Below, piece by piece: positions 60,205 to 64,000 of a DNA stretch of 64,000 nt. Position numbers and translations under genes: made by a program. The stretch comes from Nitrospiraceae bacterium (GTDB lineage Bacteria; Nitrospirota; Thermodesulfovibrionia; UBA6902). Each line of letters opens with the position of its first letter. Position 1 is the stretch's first letter. The notes below the pieces were generated by a model that had not been told where the DNA came from, did no database searches, and saw only the letters and a list, made by a program, of their open reading frames with translations. The DNA lies in assembly GCA_003599025.1 (NCBI GenBank), contig QZIL01000021.1:1-64000 (forward strand), read 5' to 3'.

Positions 60205-60959
60205 AACGGCCCTTCGGACAGCACTTCCTCTTTGACCCCAACATCCTGAAAAAGATCATCGCGTGCAGCGGGGTAACGAAAGAGGATACGGTCGTTGAGA
60301 TCGGCCCGGGGCTAGGGACGCTCACAAAGTTTCTTTCATTCTACGCCAAAAAGATCATCGCTATCGAGATCGACAGGAGGCTGATAGAGAAACTTGAAGG
60401 GATACTGGCGCCATGCAGCAATGTAGAACTGATTCAGGCAGATGCAATGAAATTCCCTTATGATACGATTGAGGGCAATTTCAGGGTTGTTGCGAACATC
60501 CCCTATTATATAACCACCCCTCTTTTATTCAGGCTGCTTGAATTCAAAGAAAAGGTGACCGGCATGACACTTCTGATGCAGAAAGAAGTGGCAAAAAGGA
60601 TCACTGCTTCACATGGCAGCAAGGATTACGGCGTGCTCTCTATATCAGCGCAGTATCACACAAAACCGGAGTTGAAGTTCATGGTATCACGAAGGGCCTT
60701 TGTGCCGCCCCCTGAAGTCGATTCAGCTGTTGTGCACTTTGATGTATCGCATTTACCCCTTTTCCCGGTCGTTGACGAGAGATTGTTTTTTGATATAGTA
60801 AAGGCGGCCTTTTCACAAAGGAGAAAGACCGTTTTAAACAGCCTTAAGAAATTTGAAGGCATAGGTCATGCATTATCTGCCAGTGGCATTGACCCTAAAC
60901 AGCGGCCGGAAAAGCTGAGCATAGAGGACTTTACGAGACTTGCTAACGCACTCAAGTAA
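60201..60959 (+). CDS. rsmA: 16S rRNA (adenine1518/1519-N6)-dimethyltransferase
   Basis: [63 protein letters not shown]. Confidence 0.96.
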   Translation: MKRPFGQHFLFDPNILKKIIACSGVTKEDTVVEIGPGLGTLTKFLSFYAKKIIAIEIDRRLIEKLEGILAPCSNVELIQADAMKFPYDTIEGNFRVVANIPYYITTPLLFRLLEFKEKVTGMTLLMQKEVAKRITASHGSKDYGVLSISAQYHTKPELKFMVSRRAFVPPPEVDSAVVHFDVSHLPLFPVVDERLFFDIVKAAFSQRRKTVLNSLKKFEGIGHALSASGIDPKQRPEKLSIEDFTRLANALK

Positions 60960-61047
60960 GTCCCTGTTCAGGCCGAAAGACAATTACAGTCAACAGGCCT
61001 CTTCATTTGCCACTGGTTATATCAAGCTATGTCTGCACTGTAACTAT

Positions 61048-63462
61048 ATGAAAAAGTTAGTTTTACAGTCGTTACTGGCTTTCATCCTCCTGGTATCCGG
61101 CAGAGATGGGATGGCGGAGTATGTCCCAGGGGAGGTCCTGGTCAAATTCAGGGGCACTTCAGCTGCATCAGCAATAAGGAATTTGCATTCAAGTGTCGGC
61201 TCACACAAGAAAAAGGAATTCGCCCGCACCGGTCTGCAGCATATAAAACTTCCTTCCGGCATGAGTGTGGAAAAGGCAGTTGAATATTACAGACAGGACC
61301 CGAATGTTGAGTATGCAGAGCCGAATTATATAGTGCACGCAGCAGCAATCCCGGATGATCCTTCATTTAACAGTCTATGGGGGCTTAACAACACAGGGCA
61401 ATCTGGTGGAACGAATGACGCAGACATAGATGCGCCCGAGGCCTGGGACACAATAACAGGGTCAGACAGCATCATAATTGCAGTTATTGATTCAGGCGTT
61501 GCATATGACCACCCGGATTTTGCGGACAACATATGGTCAAATACTAATGAAATACCATTTAACGGGATTGATGATGACGGAAACGGATATATTGATGATG
61601 TCTACGGCTGGGACTTTGTTGAGAATGACGGTTATCCTCAGGACTATAATTCACACGGCACACATGTAGCAGGCATTATAGCCGCACAGGGCAATAACGC
61701 AAGCGGTATCACAGGGATTATGTGGAACGCAAAAATAATGGCCGTACGGTTCCTCGGACTTACCGGAAGCGGTACAACCGCTGATGCCATTTCCGCGATC
61801 CTTTATGCAAGGGCAAACGGTGCCCGCGTAATCAATAACAGCTGGGGCAGCACTGACAACAGTCAGGCCTTAAAAGATGCAATTGACGAATTCCCAGGGG
61901 TTGTAGTCTGCGCTGCAGGCAATTCCAGCAACAACAACGACGGAACCACCACTTTTTATCCGGCAAGTCACGACAGTCCGAACATAATAGCTGTTGCTGC
62001 CACTGACCGGAATGACGGACTCGCTTCCTTTTCCAACTATGGAGCAACTAAAGTAGACCTTGCAGCACCTGGAGTGGATATATACAGCAATATTCCGTTA
62101 TTCAGTTATGGCCCTCCTGAAACTCTTTATAGTGAGAGTTTTGACACTACTTCGGGGCCGCTCCCGCTTTCAGGCTGGGACCGCGGCGGCACCTATTCTT
62201 CCTGGGCAGTGACTGGAGGGACAGGGACAGGAGGGACCAACAGCCTGGAAGACAGCCCCGGTGGTAATTATCTCAACTATACTGTGTCATGGGCAGGATA
62301 TATGACCCCGGTAGTTTCAGAGAAAAATTACAGGTATCTTCTGGGTTTTCAATGGAAAGGCAACCTCCAGAGCAATTATGATTATCTCGATATTATCCTG
62401 TCGGTTGACGGGGTCAACTGGGGGTGGATCGACTACCTTACAGGGTCCACAAGCGGGAATTTCTCGGGTTATTCAGTGGATTTAACAGAGTTCGCTGACA
62501 ACTATGATCAGTTTTACTTTGGCTTTGGATTGTATTCAAACGGCTCTGTTTCCGCGGATGGTGTGTATATTGATAATGTCACCCTTACAAAGGAGCCTAT
62601 ATCCATCTCCGGATACTCTTTCACAAGCTATAGCGGTACATCTATGGCAGCCCCTTACGTGGCAGGTGTTGCAGGTCTGGTCCTGGCAAATAATCCATCC
62701 CTGGATTACTACCAGGTAAAGGCCATCATCCTGAACAGTACAGACCCGAAAGCATCGCTCAGCGGCAAGGTCCTGACAGGCGGCAGACTGAATGCTAATA
62801 GTGCAGTCCTTAATTCAGCCTTTCCAAATACGCCTTCAGACCTGTCAGCTACAACAGTTTCTCCTTCACAGGTCAATCTCTCATGGAATGATAATGCCGT
62901 TGATGAAACTGGTTTTATGATCAGCCGGAAAAAGGGGGCAAATGGATCTTTTACAGATGTAGCTTCTGTCGGGGCAAACGTAATATCATATTCCGACACC
63001 GGCCTTTCACCGGGGACCACGTATTATTACAGAGTACGTGTATTCGGCGGGTCCTCAGGAGATTTCAACTTCTCTAACGAAGACAGCGCTACTACCCAGA
63101 CAACCCCTTCGAACAACAACAACGGAGGTGGGGGCGGCGGCGGGGGAGGTGGCGGCGGCTGTTTCATCGCCACAGCAGCATATGGCAGCATGATGCATCC
63201 ATACGTTAAAGAGCTGCGTGATTTCAGGGACAATTATCTTTTGACAAATGCCCCGGGACGGGCATTTGTCGAATTGTATTACCGGTATTCTCCCCCTGTT
63301 GCGGATACTATCAGGGAGAATGAAAGTTTGAAATTTATATCACGGCTGATACTCACACCTCTTGTCATTTTAATAGTATACCCGTACCATTTTATCGGCT
63401 TGTTATTTGTCCTCTCTGTTTCTGTAGCGGTCATAAGAAGATCGGTAAATATCAGAAGCTGA
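61048..63462 (+). CDS. Secreted S8 subtilase with FnIII domain and CFI-box-type C-terminus
   Basis: Signal peptide [18 protein letters not shown]; catalytic [47 protein letters not shown]-term poly-Gly then [48 protein letters not shown] and a TM/basic tail. Confidence 0.94.
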   Translation: MKKLVLQSLLAFILLVSGRDGMAEYVPGEVLVKFRGTSAASAIRNLHSSVGSHKKKEFARTGLQHIKLPSGMSVEKAVEYYRQDPNVEYAEPNYIVHAAAIPDDPSFNSLWGLNNTGQSGGTNDADIDAPEAWDTITGSDSIIIAVIDSGVAYDHPDFADNIWSNTNEIPFNGIDDDGNGYIDDVYGWDFVENDGYPQDYNSHGTHVAGIIAAQGNNASGITGIMWNAKIMAVRFLGLTGSGTTADAISAILYARANGARVINNSWGSTDNSQALKDAIDEFPGVVVCAAGNSSNNNDGTTTFYPASHDSPNIIAVAATDRNDGLASFSNYGATKVDLAAPGVDIYSNIPLFSYGPPETLYSESFDTTSGPLPLSGWDRGGTYSSWAVTGGTGTGGTNSLEDSPGGNYLNYTVSWAGYMTPVVSEKNYRYLLGFQWKGNLQSNYDYLDIILSVDGVNWGWIDYLTGSTSGNFSGYSVDLTEFADNYDQFYFGFGLYSNGSVSADGVYIDNVTLTKEPISISGYSFTSYSGTSMAAPYVAGVAGLVLANNPSLDYYQVKAIILNSTDPKASLSGKVLTGGRLNANSAVLNSAFPNTPSDLSATTVSPSQVNLSWNDNAVDETGFMISRKKGANGSFTDVASVGANVISYSDTGLSPGTTYYYRVRVFGGSSGDFNFSNEDSATTQTTPSNNNNGGGGGGGGGGGGCFIATAAYGSMMHPYVKELRDFRDNYLLTNAPGRAFVELYYRYSPPVADTIRENESLKFISRLILTPLVILIVYPYHFIGLLFVLSVSVAVIRRSVNIRS

Positions 63463-63510
63463 TTAGAACCCATCTCAAATCCAGGTAATATCTTCAAGGT
63501 TCCTTATATC

Positions 63511-63610
63511 GTCATTCCCGCGAAGGCGGGAATCCAGAATATTATATTTATGGTTCACCGTCTTCATGAGGACAACGTCTGGATGCCCGCTTACTACATG
63601 CGGGCATGAC
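63511..63610. repeat. Dispersed palindromic repeat
   Basis: gtcattcccgcgaaggcgggaatccag...ctggatgcccgcttactacatgcgggcatgac. Confidence 0.8.
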
Positions 63611-63649
63611 AATTAATTGCATTTCAATTACGAGAAAGGTTTTTGCCAT

Positions 63650-64000
63650 CTATAAGTTCGTTGATACATTTACCTTTCCGGAACAGGTAAAAAAAATCAC
63701 GGCACTCACCGCGAGCAGGAGGGCCGCTGCACCAAACGCCCTTCCATATCCGTACACCGATGCAATGATTCCGGAGACAATAGGGCCTGTCGTATGACCG
63801 ATATCCATTATCGACCCCAGTATTCCCATTGCCGAGCCGTGCGCCTCCCTGCTGCTGAGATCCGCTATCAATGCTGATGTTGCAGATGTTACTATGGACA
63901 GGCTGAGGCCGAACAAAATACTGAGGGCAAGAAGCGGTACAAACGAACCGAAATACTGAATGCTCCATATGCACGCAGCTCCTGTCAGCGCCCCGGTCGT
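63650..64000 (-). CDS. MFS transporter, C-terminal part (runs off the right window edge)
   Basis: Reverse strand open to the edge; ...LSIVTSATSALIADLSSREAHGSAMGILGSIMDIGHTTGPIVSGIIASVYGYGRAFGAAALL matches an MFS C-terminal half. Confidence 0.85.
   Translation of the reverse strand, partial: TTGALTGAACIWSIQYFGSFVPLLALSILFGLSLSIVTSATSALIADLSSREAHGSAMGILGSIMDIGHTTGPIVSGIIASVYGYGRAFGAAALLLAVSAVIFFTCSGKVNVSTNL

Noticed and set aside
63124-63161. Run of glycine codons in the subtilase as a possible sequencing artefact
   Set aside because: The frame is maintained through the run into a recognisable [11 protein letters not shown]-terminus.

Overview
This 64 kb bacterial window is almost fully coding. 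It contains: (i) a large minus-strand exopolysaccharide/capsule locus (~1-35 kb) with many GT4/GT2 glycosyltransferases, a flippase, an O-antigen-ligase-like protein, a Wzc-like tyrosine kinase and a Wza-like exporter, with housekeeping genes (tgt, argS) embedded; (ii) a minus-strand putative RiPP cassette (~35-42 kb): HD-GYP, HprK-like kinase, PqqD-like protein, SPASM radical SAM, a hidden 48-aa Cys-containing peptide missing from the ORF track, an S26-peptidase/nucleotidyltransferase fusion and an ABC transporter; (iii) a two-gene response-regulator operon, then rho, cutA, an OsmC-family gene, a HIT-family gene, an endonuclease III-like gene and trmB; (iv) an accessory operon (49.5-53.8 kb) encoding a small protein, an ORF6N protein, a winged-helix-like protein, a GHKL ATPase and Fic; (v) AddB/AddA-like nuclease-helicase genes carrying several in-frame palindromic repeat insertions, then rsmA and a CFI-box subtilase. 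Two copies of an apparently structured ~155-170 nt intergenic element occur at the same distance upstream of two minus-strand genes, one being the RiPP radical SAM gene. The strongest candidates for undescribed biology are the RiPP cassette, this paired element and the GHKL-Fic operon. All assignments come from reading the sequence and motifs; no database search was run.
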